DNA of 50,994 bases from Saccoglossus kowalevskii (lineage: Eukaryota > Hemichordata > Enteropneusta > Harrimaniidae), in NCBI RefSeq assembly GCF_000003605.2, contig NW_003135338.1:194592-245585 (forward strand), in the 5' to 3' direction. Positions within the stretch are counted from its first letter, which is position 1. Every line of letters begins with the position of its first letter. Shown in pieces: positions 11,241 to 22,602 of the stretch. Position numbers and translations under genes: made by a program. Under the pieces are notes generated by a model. The model did not search any database, was not told the DNA's origin, and was given only the letters and a program-made list of their open reading frames with translations.

Positions 11241-11592
11241 TACCAAATATGGCAATGCAGTTTGAAATGTTACTATGGTACCATATATGGCAATACACAT
11301 TGAAATGTTACTATGGTACCATATATTGCAATGCACATTGAAATGTTACTATGGTACCATATATGGCAATACACATTGAAATGTTACTATGGTACCATAT
11401 ATAGCAATGCACATTGAAATGTTACTATGGTACAATATATGGCAATGCACATTGAAATGTTACTATGGTACCAAATATGGCAATGCACATTGAAATGTTA
11501 CTATGGTACCAAATATAGCAATGCACATTGAAATGTTACTATGGTACCATATATGGCAATGAACATTGAAATGTTACTATGGTACCATATAT
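11226..11592. repeat. Minisatellite, 38-bp units
   Basis: Nine full 38-bp units begin at 11251, 11289, 11327 and so on at constant spacing, with the signature gaaatgttactatggtacca. A partial unit precedes them and overlaps the ICMT stop codon: the bases from about 11226 resemble the gatgttgataccatatatgg part of the later array. Units differ by few substitutions. The 38-bp unit equals the 33-bp unit downstream plus five bases around ggtac. Confidence 0.95.
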
Positions 11593-11702
11593 GGCAATGC
11601 ACATTGTGTTGTTAAAACCATATATTGCAATGCACATTGGGATGTTAATACCATATATGGCAATGCACATTGGGATGTTAATACCATATATGGCAATACA
11701 GA
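11593..11702. repeat. Minisatellite, first 33-bp units before the MITE
   Basis: Units start at 11593, 11626, 11659 and 11692, a spacing of 33 bp. The last unit is broken after ggcaataca by the MITE at 11703. Confidence 0.92.
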
Positions 11703-11909
11703 CTGTAAAAGGATTAATTATTCACTGGGTTTTAATTTTGCTTATTTCGCTGACTGGTAAATGCGCTAAATTAAAACCCAATGAATATGTAAAATTTAGC
11801 ATAGAACGCATTATCTAAATGATAAAACTGTGAATTTAATACCCACTGAATATGCCTGAAATGGTAAATCAGCGAAATTTAAACCCAGTGAAAATTAGTC
11901 ATTTTACAG
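11703..11909. mobile_element. MITE-like element, copy 1, inserted in the minisatellite
   Basis: A 207-bp element begins ctgtaaaagg and ends attttacag, so its ends are inverted copies (about 45 bp with mismatches, both carrying an actgggttttaatttt-like block). It shares most of its sequence with 14202-14404. The broken repeat unit continues at once on the right with ta-tttggatg, which suggests a TA target duplication with the left copy mutated to GA. It has no coding capacity. The TA target points to a Tc1/mariner-like mobiliser, an inference only. Confidence 0.85.
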
Positions 11910-14030
11910 TATTTGGATGTTGATACCATATATTGCAATACACATTGGGATGTTAATACCATATATGGCAATGCACATTGGGATGTTAATACCATATATG
12001 GCACTACATATTTGGATGTTAATACCATATATGGCAATGCACATTGGAATGTTAATACCATATATGGCAATGCACATTGATATGTTAATACCATATATTG
12101 CAATACATATTTGGATGTTAATACTATTTATGGCATTGCACATTGGGATGTTAATACCATATATGGCATTGCACATGGGGATGTTGATACCATATATGGC
12201 ATTGCACATGGGGATGTTAATACCATATATGGCATTGCACATTGGGATGTTAATACCATATATGGCAATGCACATTGGGATGTTAATACCATATATGGCA
12301 TTGCACATTGGGATGTTAATACCATATATTGCAATACATATTTGGATGTTAATACTATTTATGGCAATGCACATTGGGATGTTAATACCATATATGGCAA
12401 TGCACATTGGGATGTTAATACCATATATGGCAATGCACATTGGGATGTTAATACCATATATTGCAATACATATTTGGATGTTAATACTATTTATGGCATT
12501 GCACATTGGGATGTTAATACCATATAGTGCAATACATATTTGGATGTTAATACTATTTATGGCAATGCACATTGGGATGTTAATACCATATATGGCAATG
12601 CACATTGGGATGTTAATACCATATATGGCAATGCACATTGGGATGTTAATACCATATATGGCATTGCACATTGGGATGTTAATACCATATATGGCAATGC
12701 AAATTAAGATGTTAATACCATATATGGCAATGCACATTGGGATGTTAATATCATATATGGCATTGCACATTGGGATGTTAATACCATATATGGCATTGCA
12801 CATTGGGATGTTAATACCATATATTGCAATACATATTTGGATGTTAATACCATATATGGCAATACATATTTGGATGTTAATACTATTTATGGCAATGCAC
12901 ATTGGGATGTTAATACCATATATGGCAATGCACATTGGGATGTTAATACCATATATTGCAATACATATTTGGATGTTAATACCATATATGGCAATGCACA
13001 TTGGGATGTTAATACCATATATGGCATTGCACATTGGGATGTTAATACCATATATGGCAATGCAAATTGGGATGTTAATACCATATATGGCAATGCACAT
13101 TGGGATGTTGGCACCATATATGGCAAAGAACATTGGAATGTTAATACCATATATGGCAATGCAAATTGGGATGTTAATACCATATATGGCAATGCACATT
13201 GGGATGTTAATACCATATATGGCAAAGAACATTGGAATTTAACCATATATGGCAATGAACATTGGGAATGTTAATACCATATATGGCAATGCAAATTGGG
13301 ATGTTAATACCATATATGGCAATGCACATTGGGATGTTAATACCATATATTGCAATACATATTTGGATGTTAATACTATTTATGGCAGTGCACATTGGGA
13401 TGTTAATACCATATATGGCAATGCACATTGGGATGTTAATACCATATATGGCAATGCACATTGGGATGTTGACACCATATATGGCAAAGAACATTGGAAT
13501 ATTAATACCATATATGGCAATGCAAATTGGGATGTTAATACCATATATTGCAATACATATTTGGATGTTAATACTATTTATGGCAGTGCACATTGGGATG
13601 TTAATACCATATATGGCAATGCACATTGGGATGTTAATACCATATATGGCAATGCACATTGGGATGTTGACACCATATATGGCAAAGAACATTGGAATAT
13701 TAATACCATATATGGCAATGCAAATTGGGATGTTAATACCATATATGACAATGCACATTGGGATGTTGACACCATATATGGCAATGCACATTGGGATGTT
13801 AATGCCATATATGGCAATGCAAATTGGGATGTTGATGCCATATATGGCAATGCACATCGGGATGTTAATACCATATATGGCAGTGCACATTGGGATGTTA
13901 ATACCATATATGGCAATGCACATTGGGATGTTGATACCATATATGGCAATGCAAAATGGGATGTTGATACCATATATGGCAATACACATTGAGGTGTTAA
14001 TACCATATATGGCATTATGGATTTTAAAGG
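11910..14030. repeat. Minisatellite, 33-bp units (about 63 copies)
   Basis: The consensus unit reads ggcaatgcacattgggatgt plus taataccatatat. Main variants carry tgcaatacatatttgg with actatttat, ggcattgcac, or ggcaaagaacattggaat. A higher-order repeat of six units (198 bp) is visible at 13483-13680 and the following copy from 13681. Because 33 is a multiple of three and the unit lacks stops in most frames, open frames of about 440 codons run on both strands (repeating 11-residue peptides such as NTIYGNAHWDV); I regard these as a by-product. Confidence 0.97.
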
Positions 14031-14067
14031 TGCTATGAATGCTAAGTCATTAATATTCGTTCGGTTA

Positions 14068-14073
14068 AATAAA
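14068..14073 (+). terminator. Candidate distal poly(A) signal for ICMT
   Basis: AATAAA just beyond the minisatellite. I noticed no AATAAA between the ICMT stop and this site, so the transcript may run through the whole array, or end at a variant signal. Confidence 0.3.
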
Positions 14074-14201
14074 TAATTTTTCAAGTAATTTGTAATTTGA
14101 TGACTTTTTATAAAAAAAAAGAAAACCATTATGATAATATCAGCATATTAGAAAAGTATGATAAACTTGTACAGTCAGTTCAGCATTCTATAAACTGATT
14201 A

Positions 14202-14404
14202 CTGTAAAAGGGTTAATTATTAACTGGGTTTTAATTTTGCTTATTTCGCTGGCTGGAAAATGCGCTAAAGTAAAACCCAGTGAATATGTAAAGTTTAGCT
14301 TAGAACACATTATCTAAATGATAAAACCAAGAATTTAAAACCAACTGAATATGCCTGGTAAATCAGCGAAAATTAAACCCAGTGAAAATTAGTCATTTTT
14401 ACAG
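14202..14404. mobile_element. MITE-like element, copy 2
   Basis: A 203-bp relative of the element at 11703-11909, with ends ctgtaaaagg and tttttacag and flanking TA on both sides (14200-14201 and 14405-14406). The two copies share long identical runs with scattered substitutions and small indels. Confidence 0.85.
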
Positions 14405-14704
14405 TACATATTTTTTTAATACCAGTAGTGCCAACAAGTTTAACAGTCTAGTGTATCTGTCTATCAATCACATGCGTTTGTTTCTCCATATAAGGACATT
14501 TTGAATGTCGTCAACTTCGCACATGGAAGCATTTGTATGTTTGCTTATTATTCCATTAATTCTGCACAACAATTTGACTTTCGTGGGTTTCTCTCTGGAA
14601 TGCTCTGGAATGTAATTTACCTGATTTGCATAAAAATTAGTCAGTTTTCAGCTTTTCCATCAATAAGTCTTTTTTTAAGTATTAATCATCACATTATAAT
14701 AAAA

Positions 14705-14960
14705 CTTGTTACATATGTGCCCAGGAACAATACACAGACCTGTTTACTTTTGGGTTGAAATTTATGCATAATAATTGCTTAATTTGCATATTAATTATCC
14801 CAATTTTCTACCTATATCACAAAACCCAATTACTTCATTTCAGTAAGCCTTGGTATATGAAGTGCCTGGGAACAATGCTAAAGACCTGATTAGTTTTGAA
14901 TTGAAATTCATGCTTACTAATTGATTAATTTGAATAATGTGCATAATCATTACATTTCAT
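14705..14960. repeat. Diverged direct repeat, two copies about 145 bp apart
   Basis: Copies run about 14705-14815 and 14850-14960 and share gtgccc/tggaacaat, agacctg, ttgaaatt(t/c)atgc and aattgnttaattt blocks. A weaker third copy may follow near 15050. Confidence 0.6.
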
Positions 14961-15649
14961 TGAAATTGAATCCGTAAGCATGATTAGTTTAATGTGTCAT
15001 TTCCATTACAAATCTTATGCAAAGTATACCATGAAATACTTTGTTTACACCTGTGCTGCGAGACAATTGTGGAAGTTGAATTGAATTCATGTGGTATTTT
15101 TTTATTGTCAAGTTCACAGCAGTGCATAATAAGAATGGCATATTGTATGATGGACATATGCTTATTATTGATCCAATAAGTATTGTTACAACTTCTAATT
15201 CATATTTCTAATAAGTAATGCCCTCAGTTTCGAAAAAGTTCTATACATAAATGTAAGAACTAACATGAAAGACAACATTATTATAAATCTGCCAGATTGA
15301 AAAAGCACCACTTGTTAAGATGTTATACCACAGATAATTACAGTGCTTTTCTTCATAATTTGCATTATTTATATATTTTATTTTAGCTCTTGATCTCAAG
15401 TTTCATAAAACAAATGCACACTTTGTGTTTGCGAATGAATGTCATTTCATGTTCCAATTTAAAGTGCGCCCTCTATGGTAAAGTGACAGCTATAACTGTT
15501 TTCAAGGTACTTTCAGTTGACCATTAAAGTTGTTACTTCTTTAGATGTTAATATTTGCCATTGTTTATTCCTGGCAAAATAAAGAATAACCAATTTTTTT
15601 TATTTTTCTGGGCATAAATTTGCATATTCCATTGGTAATGACCATGTAA

Positions 15650-15851
15650 CAATTCTGAACTTTATTTTCTCTTGGAATTAATTTTCGCTGAAGGAATGAT
15701 TCAGTGAAAATAAAATCCAGCGATATACCTTTTTTTTCTATATTTAACATTTAACTCGTCAAAAATCAGTGAAAAAAAATTCCATACAAAACACCTGAAA
15801 AGCCTTTTCAGCGAAAATTAATTCCAGTTAAAATAAAGTATTTCACAGTAG
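15650..15851. mobile_element. Foldback MITE-like element
   Basis: Inverted arms at 15659-15692 and 15807-15839 share actttatttt and ggaattaattttcgctgaa. The right end, tttcacagta, and the gcgaaaattaa block resemble the two MITEs at 11703 and 14202, so this is probably a distant member of the same group. Confidence 0.65.
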
Positions 15852-18570
15852 ATAAAACGAATTTGATCCAATTTAAAAGCATTGAATACTTAAGAACCTG
15901 ATCCTATCTGTTAATAACACGAATATTGTAAATTCTATTTGCTGTTTTTGTAAGTGATTTTTCTCATGACATTTTTAAATTAATTAGCATTTCATATTTT
16001 CTTGATATGTACATATTTATAATAATTAAAATTCTTACAAACATAGTGATATATACTAAACAGTCTCTATGCAGTGTGCATAGGTACAATATTTGTATGC
16101 ACTCTATCAGGCATATAAAAGAAAGCAATTGCTTTTGTTGTATATCACTGATTTTGTTGATTTATTTTTTGAGTTATTGTACCTTCTTTAGTTACCGGTA
16201 GGTGTTCATTCATCACTGTGTATGGAGACAATTTTGTTACAGTTTTTATTGTGACTAATTAATTTTATTTTAATAATGCCGACTTTATGGTAATTGGACA
16301 GAAGTTAATAAGGCAAATGCTGATTGACCAAGAGGTTATTTAGTGCGGGCACTAGAGGAAAAACTTTCTATCTCAGTCTTTAGTGAAGAAAGTCAGAACA
16401 CCCACCCCCACCCACCCAGATCAACCCACCTGACCCACTTGCAACCAACATGAGTTTAGTTTTATATTATGGTAAATACGTCCAATTTTTTGCAAGTGCA
16501 CGCGATTGCACACCAATCAATTTAGTAGATAAATAAGTCCCCCCTGAGTATTTATGTTTACACCCACAAGGCGTTTACCTCTTCTTCTTTTTTTTAATAC
16601 AATTTGTTCACTTCCTTTTTGATAACAGGTATTACTTGTGTCTGTAATTGCGTTCACATGATATATGTACTTCTTCTAATATTGTAGTTAGTACGGCCAT
16701 GGAGTTTTTTACCTCCATGGTACGGCGACTTCCACAGTACAGTAGAGAGCTAATGTTCTATTTGTCCAGTCTTGTGTAAACAACTACCGGTAGATAAATC
16801 CGGTTGGACGCCGACATAAAACAAAACGAGAGGATCACAAATCGCCATAGAGGGCGCACTTTGACACGCACCCCTGAACACGATTGTTTTTTCATATTTA
16901 CCGATTTTAACGGCGAAGGGCGCCTGGAAACTGGGATGTATGGTACGTTTGACCCATGTCACAACGCAACACATAAAATTGTATTAGGAGAAAGAGACTA
17001 TTAGTACTCTTTGATCTCATTAGATAGAGGACTGCTATTTTGATTAAAAATGATAATAGTATATTCGATATTAAGATAATGCCGCTGGAACATTCTCATA
17101 GTGGCAAGAACATTCAGAGTCGGTTTTGGAACATTTTTACCAGAGAGGGCGCAATGCACACTGAGGAGAACTGCAGATATCAATGACGCCTGTTTCCAAT
17201 AAATGTCTAACAACAATTTAATTCAAAAGGAATAGGGATTCGCATAGTAACTGTAATCACTAATTATTTCAGGTCATCCACGTACTTTCCCTGCTTGTAT
17301 GCCGCGAGTAAAAAACAAATATATAATATCTTTTAAAACGCTCGATAAACACTCAAAACAATCACGTAAGTGATTACATCTAGATGGTGGAGTTTTGAAG
17401 AGACTTCGTTACACAGTAATTCGATCGTCGTTCATATGGCCTAATTCTTAGAGGCTTTCATTTTTGTCTGCGAGTGTGAACGAAGATTATTATTTGAAAA
17501 TCCAAATATTGAGACACTGTGGGCGAGAGAAACAAATAATTCAAAAATAAAAGGAGATGGTCTGTATATAAATACAGACATGCCGATTACTCGAGTGTAC
17601 GTATAATTGCGAGGCACGCTCCAATGGCGCCAGTCCCCTTGTAAGATCTGCGTTGGCAGCCAGTCGGTGAAATCGGATATTCGTCCACTCAGGATGTATC
17701 CCTGTTTGGAAACGATTAAAAACCGTGTTTTGATGATGATGTTGTAAACACCAAATCACAGAGCAAATAATCCTAAAATCGCGGTGTGGACTCTAAATCG
17801 TTTTTCCTGTTCTTCAGACAGACGCCAGCAGCCTAACACTTTAACATAATGTTAGTACTGTGGAAGTTCACGTGTCAATCGGTGTGAATTTAAAAACAAC
17901 GCCAATGATGTCACTGATCGTGAGATTATTGCGCATAATGAGTCGATTTTGCGATGGGAAATGTGTAGATATATATTTGGAGTTATTTTATCGTTTTTAT
18001 AATACTACTAATTTGATTAACAACATGGTAGATGTTATGACGTGCTCGTCCACGTGACGTGAAATTGACTATATAAGAAATGTGAAGAAATGATATTACC
18101 TGTTTATGTTAAAATGTGTATGCTAATGAGGCAGAGACACGTTTTTTCACATCGGAAAACCTTTTTTTATGCATGAACACACTAATACTGTATATTGTTT
18201 CGCTGTACTTGTCCACTCCATTCACCATCTCCGTCACGATCTTCTGTGTTGATATATATAGGGACATACTATTATCTCACTGGTTTAGTTAAATTTATCA
18301 GACATTGGCCGACTAATGGGGGGATATCAAAACGATACAAGACACGAGTCCACCTGGAGTTGATGATGACCAATCACTTATAACCGGTTGTGGACACGTT
18401 TTACGGGCTTTGTTTGTATTGTTCGAATAGTGTTACGTATTTTTGTATCGTACGTGGGCGACGTTATATAGCATTCTTAACTTCTAATTATGTATTTACT
18501 TTGGCAACATTTTGACAAGGTCAAAAAACGGGCAATCCCTGAAATGTGGTGGTTTGGTCAATTCTTTTAT

Positions 18571-18670
18571 TAATATGAGGTTATTACTCAGACAGTGCGC
18601 GTCGGTCGATACTTCCGCTGTGTTATCTTCGTGCATACTTTTCGGTATCCTCGTAATAACCTTATTATTA
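18571..18670. repeat. Inverted repeat with long loop
   Basis: Arms aggttattac (left, ending 18587) and gtaataacct (right, from 18653) pair, with weaker AT pairing beyond, and enclose about 65 bp of more GC-rich sequence. Could be a small foldback element. Confidence 0.45.
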
Positions 18671-19505
18671 TACATCTTTTCCTTCTAAGGATACATCATG
18701 GGAATGCCGAAATCCAAAATGTTTAGAACATATTTAGCGAACTTCTTTGTGTGGAGTCCGGTCAAACCCAGGGGGCTGTCATGTTGGTTTGTTATTATTA
18801 GAGGACGCTTACGCGCGTAATCGCTCCTTATTTGGAATTCGCATTCCCTAATATGGTAGGACGAAAATATCTAGTCCAATACCGCAAAATTATGGCACGC
18901 TGTAACTTATGCCGTTACGGTGACAGATGTATAATAATATTTAGTATCAGGCGTAGGATTTAGATTGATACACTGTGTACCACCCGAGCCTGGTACAATA
19001 ATGATAATGTAAAACACATTAAATGAATTGATCTTGAATTTTAAATAAAAAGATGTTCTTTTCAGCTCGTAATAGAGTATGAACCTAGGATGGCAGTGCG
19101 TACAGTATACACAGTATTCACAAATGAAGGGTCATCCGACAGTGCCATTTCTAAAATTGAAAGGAGTCACGTATCAAGATGCCTCGCGGGTGGGCTATAT
19201 TAAAATATACATCTGTATATTAAAAAAAAAATCCACACTGAGGCAATCGGTTAAAGAATGCCCCGTGAGAAGAAATAGTTATATCACGCGCAATGTTCTA
19301 ATAGCTAATTACTGGCAAGATAATATCTTATTGTACACATTTAATTACGTTATATTGCTTCATTAGTGAGTGTGTGGTCTCTAGGTGCGATATGAGGTCA
19401 ATCCAGGATAGCCCAAAACGATGAACATATTTTAAATTCCATTCATTTCACACTAAAACAAAACATGGACGTAATATAAACAGACCTTAGACACGAATAG
19501 ACTCT

Positions 19506-19692
19506 GAGATCTCGTTGATAACGAGAGAGTGAGAAGACTTATTGTTTGCCCCTCGTGTGGTATTCTTCTTCCGAAACTCTTCGAAATACCGGTTATATTA
19601 GAGAAACAGTGGACGCGATGGCAGGTGAGAAGAGAACACTAATTTAGGGGTAAAAACAAGTCTCGTCGTTCTCTCGCCCTAAACGAGATCTC
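19506..19692. mobile_element. Foldback element
   Basis: Arms of about 48 bp at 19506-19554 and 19646-19692 are inverted copies. They share gagatctcgtt, cgagaga, agactt and cccct. The loop is about 90 bp and has no coding potential. Confidence 0.65.
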
Positions 19693-20148
19693 GGCGTCCA
19701 TTTGTATCTATAGTCTATTTCACCTTAGCACAAAGTAGTGTATGTATATTGTCACGTTGCTGTTACTCCATCGATTTTATGTGGCCCCGTTTACTCGGAC
19801 TCGAATCCCGAATTGAACAGATTGAAAAACAATGGCGTTTATAAAATAACACCGATATTGACGCCGTAACATTCATTTGTAGTGTGTGTTGTTTTGTTTG
19901 GTTGGTTAAGACTTGTTGCGCTTGTCTGCGACTAGTTTGCGTTACACACTTTAAAGATATACACAAAAACATGGTTGCTCAAATTAAGGTGACATTTTCA
20001 TAATCAACTCACTTCATCGTGAGACACTGTCTGGTAGATGGGCGCGTATATACTCATATGCCCCAAATTTACACCAAGTGATTGCAATTTTCACATGGAT
20101 TTATAGTATTTCAAATAAAACACTTAATTGCAAGATTCGGCCGTGAAA

Positions 20149-20300
20149 TTCGGGTAAATTAGGGCACGTGACATTGAGATAATTTCAGGAATATTTTAGT
20201 GATTATAACTACCTGCAAACGAGGATAAACGACATGTCCAGTTGATGACATACTCGGGTAAAACCGTCACGTGACATTGAAATGATACGATTGCAGGAAA
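20149..20300. repeat. Duplicated motif with CACGTGACATTGA
   Basis: Two copies about 103 bp apart share cgggtaaa, then cacgtgacattga(g/a)at, then tncagga. The exact core cacgtgacattga occurs at 20165 and 20268. The CACGTG E-box is part of it. Confidence 0.6.
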
Positions 20301-20826
20301 GGAAATGATGTAAAATCTGATTTGTTTGTGGCTCAGGATATTTTTCTATTTTTGGAGTTTAGGTAGACACCAATTTTGGGCCAATTTCGATGCATATATA
20401 TCATAAAATTGGCATTGACATTGTGTGTGTGTTTTAGTCCACCTCCATGTTGCTGTGAAGCAATTTCAGCGATCGGTCACTGTTGCCATGATTTTCGCAT
20501 TTCTAAGAAATTATTTCCCATAAACCCCTAGCAATGTCCGGGTAATTAGCCAATCCTGTGTCCGATAAATCATATACGATACACAAGGAGTCATAAAAGT
20601 AGTTCGATTTTAATGGATTTTTTTTATGATGCCAAGGTACAGTTAAGGTGAGCCTCCCCCAGCTGTGTGGAATAAACAACTGTGCATCGGAGTAACAATA
20701 AGACGAATAATTACAATGCCAGATACATAGCCTTATACAATGAAGTACTGGACGGCGATCTGTACCGAGTCCACATGATAGCGACAAACATCAGACGCAG
20801 TCCTATGCGTAATTAACCCGGGAGGG

Positions 20827-21083
20827 CAGTGGCGGCGGCACAGGGAGGGGGGTCGATCGCCCCCTCAAAAAAATTTTGGTGGGTCGCCCCTCCAAAATCA
20901 AGCTGAAACCCTTTGTGTCATCAAAATGTGTCCTGAAAATGCAGGAAATAGATAGGGTCTAGATTTCCAAATGTTTAAGGGGGAGCATGCCCCGGACCCC
21001 CTAGTAAGGTCGCGCCTTCGGCGCAAGGCCGGTGAGCAGATCTCGCTCCCCATATGCAAAATTTTGTGCCGCCGCCTCTGGAG
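20827..21083. mobile_element. Short non-autonomous element with GC-rich inverted ends
   Basis: The left end is cagtggcggcggcaca and the right end is the inverse, tgtgccgccgcctctg. The inside carries G/C blocks such as gggggagcatgcccc and an intervening cgccttcggcgc hairpin. CAG-type ends suggest a hAT-like origin, but no clean 8-bp target duplication is seen. Confidence 0.6.
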
Positions 21084-21183
21084 GGGCAATCATCGGAACG
21101 CTGTATACAAATATCGTCACTCGAAGGGGCAAGATTTCATTAAAGCGTCAGGTACAAAGATAAAGCGGGAGGATCGGATCCTT

Positions 21184-21687
21184 NNNNNNNNNNNNNNNNN
21201 NNNNNNNNNNNNNNNNNNNNNNNNNNNNNNNNNNNNNNNNNNNNNNNNNNNNNNNNNNNNNNNNNNNNNNNNNNNNNNNNNNNNNNNNNNNNNNNNNNNN
21301 NNNNNNNNNNNNNNNNNNNNNNNNNNNNNNNNNNNNNNNNNNNNNNNNNNNNNNNNNNNNNNNNNNNNNNNNNNNNNNNNNNNNNNNNNNNNNNNNNNNN
21401 NNNNNNNNNNNNNNNNNNNNNNNNNNNNNNNNNNNNNNNNNNNNNNNNNNNNNNNNNNNNNNNNNNNNNNNNNNNNNNNNNNNNNNNNNNNNNNNNNNNN
21501 NNNNNNNNNNNNNNNNNNNNNNNNNNNNNNNNNNNNNNNNNNNNNNNNNNNNNNNNNNNNNNNNNNNNNNNNNNNNNNNNNNNNNNNNNNNNNNNNNNNN
21601 NNNNNNNNNNNNNNNNNNNNNNNNNNNNNNNNNNNNNNNNNNNNNNNNNNNNNNNNNNNNNNNNNNNNNNNNNNNNNNNNNNNNNNN
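21184..21687. other. Assembly gap (504 N)
   Basis: An unbroken run of N. Anything in it is unknown; it directly follows the short GC-rich element, so a repeat may have caused the gap. Confidence 1.
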
Positions 21688-22602
21688 TTTTGATCAATTT
21701 CAAAACAGCAGAATGTATAAGACGGGAGTCAGTGTTTTGAATTATCGTGGCAAATTTCTGTCATCATTGTTGACGTGATTTGCACATGTTGGATGGATGT
21801 ATTTAACTCTACACGGCGAGCCGTCTCAAAAGAGGGGAACACAAGTTTTAAAAAGTCTGTGAATGATCCAGAAAACTCATATCATTGCAATAAACGTCAA
21901 GGGTCAAAATCTCTCCCCTCCAACGAAATGTCGATCATTGAAATGTATCAACACAATCATATTGAGTCGAATATTATAATCAGCCGTTCTCGGTCAGTGA
22001 GCTACTAGTATTTCGGTGCCGGGTCTGCTGTTCCACGCCGCGAATGCTACATAAGCCAGCTATTGTTAAATTGTATTTTAATTTCCAGAAACCGATACGA
22101 GTTTAATGAGAAAATACGCGTTTTTGAGAAACGTGACTCGGAATCAGGTGAGAACTAACTAGGTCATGTCAGTCTGGCGCTAAAATGGAAACAGCAGAGG
22201 TGTCGTAACGAGTGATTCGGAACTAAATATCGGGCGGAGCACTTTCCCTCCGTATTTGCATATTGTTTCTTTCACGCTTTACAATGTTGGTGAGCTCATT
22301 GGCCACCGTTAATTGGGTCAAGAGAAATTTTAATTTTCAAAATTTCGCCGTATAAGCGCATTCTTTATTATTTATTATGCATTCTCTTGAAGTAAAAGAA
22401 CCGATTAATAAAAGTAATTATGGAAAATAATTAATAAGATAAAAATTAATGGAGAAAAAAAAACATTGTCAAGCAAGCAGGGGTGTTGGTATTTACGTGC
22501 TTAGATAACATATATACAGTGCTGGCTTCTTCAGCTAATGTTTCGATGGGCTCAATACAGAAATGCGAACATTTTGACCACATAATAAACTGTATTGAAA
22601 CA

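Larger units (their letters stand above)
14407..19505. other. Intergenic stretch, AT-rich, no gene recognised
   Basis: No open frame here shows a known domain. The stretch contains diverged tandem copies at 14705-14960, a MITE relative at 15650-15851, a C-rich tract near 16390-16440, a perfect 18-nt inverted pair at 15461 and 16845, and a hairpin-forming inverted repeat at 18571-18670. Confidence 0.5.

Noticed and set aside
11904-13989. Open frames of 120-440 codons on both strands with repeating 11-residue peptides
   Set aside because: They follow from the 33-bp unit, occur in several frames at once, and vanish in the 38-bp array. No single frame is favoured.
11226-14030. A CRISPR-like regular array
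   Set aside because: There are no unique spacers; whole units repeat, and the genome is animal.
19790-19815. A tRNA-like T-loop (actcgaatccc)
   Set aside because: The five-base stem around the loop does not pair and no acceptor or anticodon arm is seen.
20971-21703. Open frames across the run of N
   Set aside because: Their length comes from the assembly gap.
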